A stretch of 6,657 bases of DNA, from positions 1-6,657 of the forward strand of contig SKLD01000540.1 of NCBI GenBank assembly GCA_007123395.1, written 5' to 3'. Position numbers and translations under genes: made by a program. This document shows positions 6,286 to 6,657 of the stretch, piece by piece (within the stretch, counting starts at the first letter, position 1; every line of letters starts with the position of its first letter). This stretch comes from Opitutales bacterium. GTDB taxonomy: Bacteria; Verrucomicrobiota; Verrucomicrobiia; Opitutales; Oceanipulchritudinaceae. The notes beneath the pieces are model-generated. The model had not been told where the DNA came from. It did no database searches and was given only the letters and a program-made list of their open reading frames with translations.

Positions 6286-6657
6286 TCATTTCCGGGTGCG
6301 GAAGCGATGGGTCAGGGAGAATCCGGTGAACTCGCCGTCCGGAAAGTCGAAAACCCAGTCCGCCGAATCTTCGGAAATTTCGTCGGTGCCACGGCTCAGC
6401 CGCAAACTGCCGGTAGTCCGCGCATAAGTAGGATCGACAACGGTTGCGACCGTTTCTTCCCCGACTTCGCGCAGCAAGACAAGGGAGGGCCCGTCGGCCC
6501 GAAGGACGCGGCCTTCACCGTAGTGCAGTTCCGCTGCCGCGAAGAAAGCGGCAAAAATCGTCCCGCTCCGCCGGTGCCGCACGGCGTGGACCACTTCCGA
6601 ACGGCTGAGAACCTCGACCACGGGATCACCGAGCGCCGCAAGAGTGTCTTCGGCCGA
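6286..6657 (-). CDS. Polysaccharide lyase family 8 protein, C-terminal fragment (start beyond right edge)
   Basis: The frame is open from the right edge to TGA at 6288-6286, giving 123 residues; the start lies outside the window. The sequence aligns with residues about 601-725 of the complete 813-residue lyase: VEVLSRSEVVHAV against VEILSRDSMVHAV, SGTIFAAFF against CGTIYAAFW, then ADGPSLVLL against VDGPALVMV and VDPTY against ADPEQ. This is the end of the central beta domain plus the small C-terminal beta domain of PL8. It stops at RFRTRK, without the Trp/Tyr-rich tail of its relative and without a PEP-CTERM tail. The catalytic toroid is off-window, so activity cannot be judged. An internal GTG at 6621 is not a true start, because homology continues upstream of it to the edge. 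Confidence 0.88.
   Translation of the reverse strand, partial: SAEDTLAALGDPVVEVLSRSEVVHAVRHRRSGTIFAAFFAAAELHYGEGRVLRADGPSLVLLREVGEETVATVVDPTYARTTGSLRLSRGTDEISEDSADWVFDFPDGEFTGFSLTHRFRTRK

Noticed and set aside
6095..6289. Minus-strand 64-codon open frame in the gap before the first PEP-CTERM gene
   Set aside because: It overlaps the end of the right-edge lyase, has no ribosome site, and its Cys/Arg-rich translation shows no signal, domain or homology to its neighbours.

Overview
The window is one strand of a carbohydrate-degradation locus: every supported gene reads on the minus strand. It carries parts or all of three polysaccharide lyase family 8 (PL8) paralogues and two paralogous secreted proteins with PEP-CTERM sorting tails. 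PEP-CTERM tails of the form IPEPSTYAALLGL followed by a leucine/alanine-rich helix and an RRR cluster, together with a Trp/Tyr-rich C-terminal tail on one lyase, suggest a Verrucomicrobiota member (Opitutia/Puniceicoccales-like, possibly marine) or a close PVC relative. This is an inference from protein style; no rRNA or marker gene is present.

Layout in the direction of transcription (right to left). The window opens at 6657 inside the C-terminal end of a first PL8 lyase, which stops at 6286. A 216-base gap follows with a small hairpin, a duplicated A-rich leader and a well-placed ribosome binding site. Next come two homologous PEP-CTERM proteins (6069 to 5239 and 5134 to 4265), separated by 104 bases. 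A strong GC-rich hairpin at 4202-4237 follows the second, and a plausible sigma70-type promoter lies directly after it. A complete 813-residue PL8 lyase runs from 4141 to 1700, and 32 bases later a third PL8 lyase starts at 1667 and runs off the left edge after 555 residues, before its C-terminal domain.

How the parts may work together. The two lyases with visible catalytic domains have signal peptides and a full set of PL8 catalytic residues (Asn, His, Tyr, two Arg), so they should be exported and cleave a uronic-acid-containing polysaccharide (chondroitin/hyaluronan-like or xanthan-like) by beta-elimination. The PEP-CTERM proteins have no recognised enzymatic motif. Their all-beta composition suggests jelly-roll-type surface proteins processed by an exosortase, which might bind the same glycan or form part of the envelope or matrix. 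No transporter, sulfatase, glucuronyl hydrolase or regulator lies in the window, so the substrate cannot be fixed from this sequence. No tRNA, rRNA, CRISPR array, insertion sequence or attachment site was seen.
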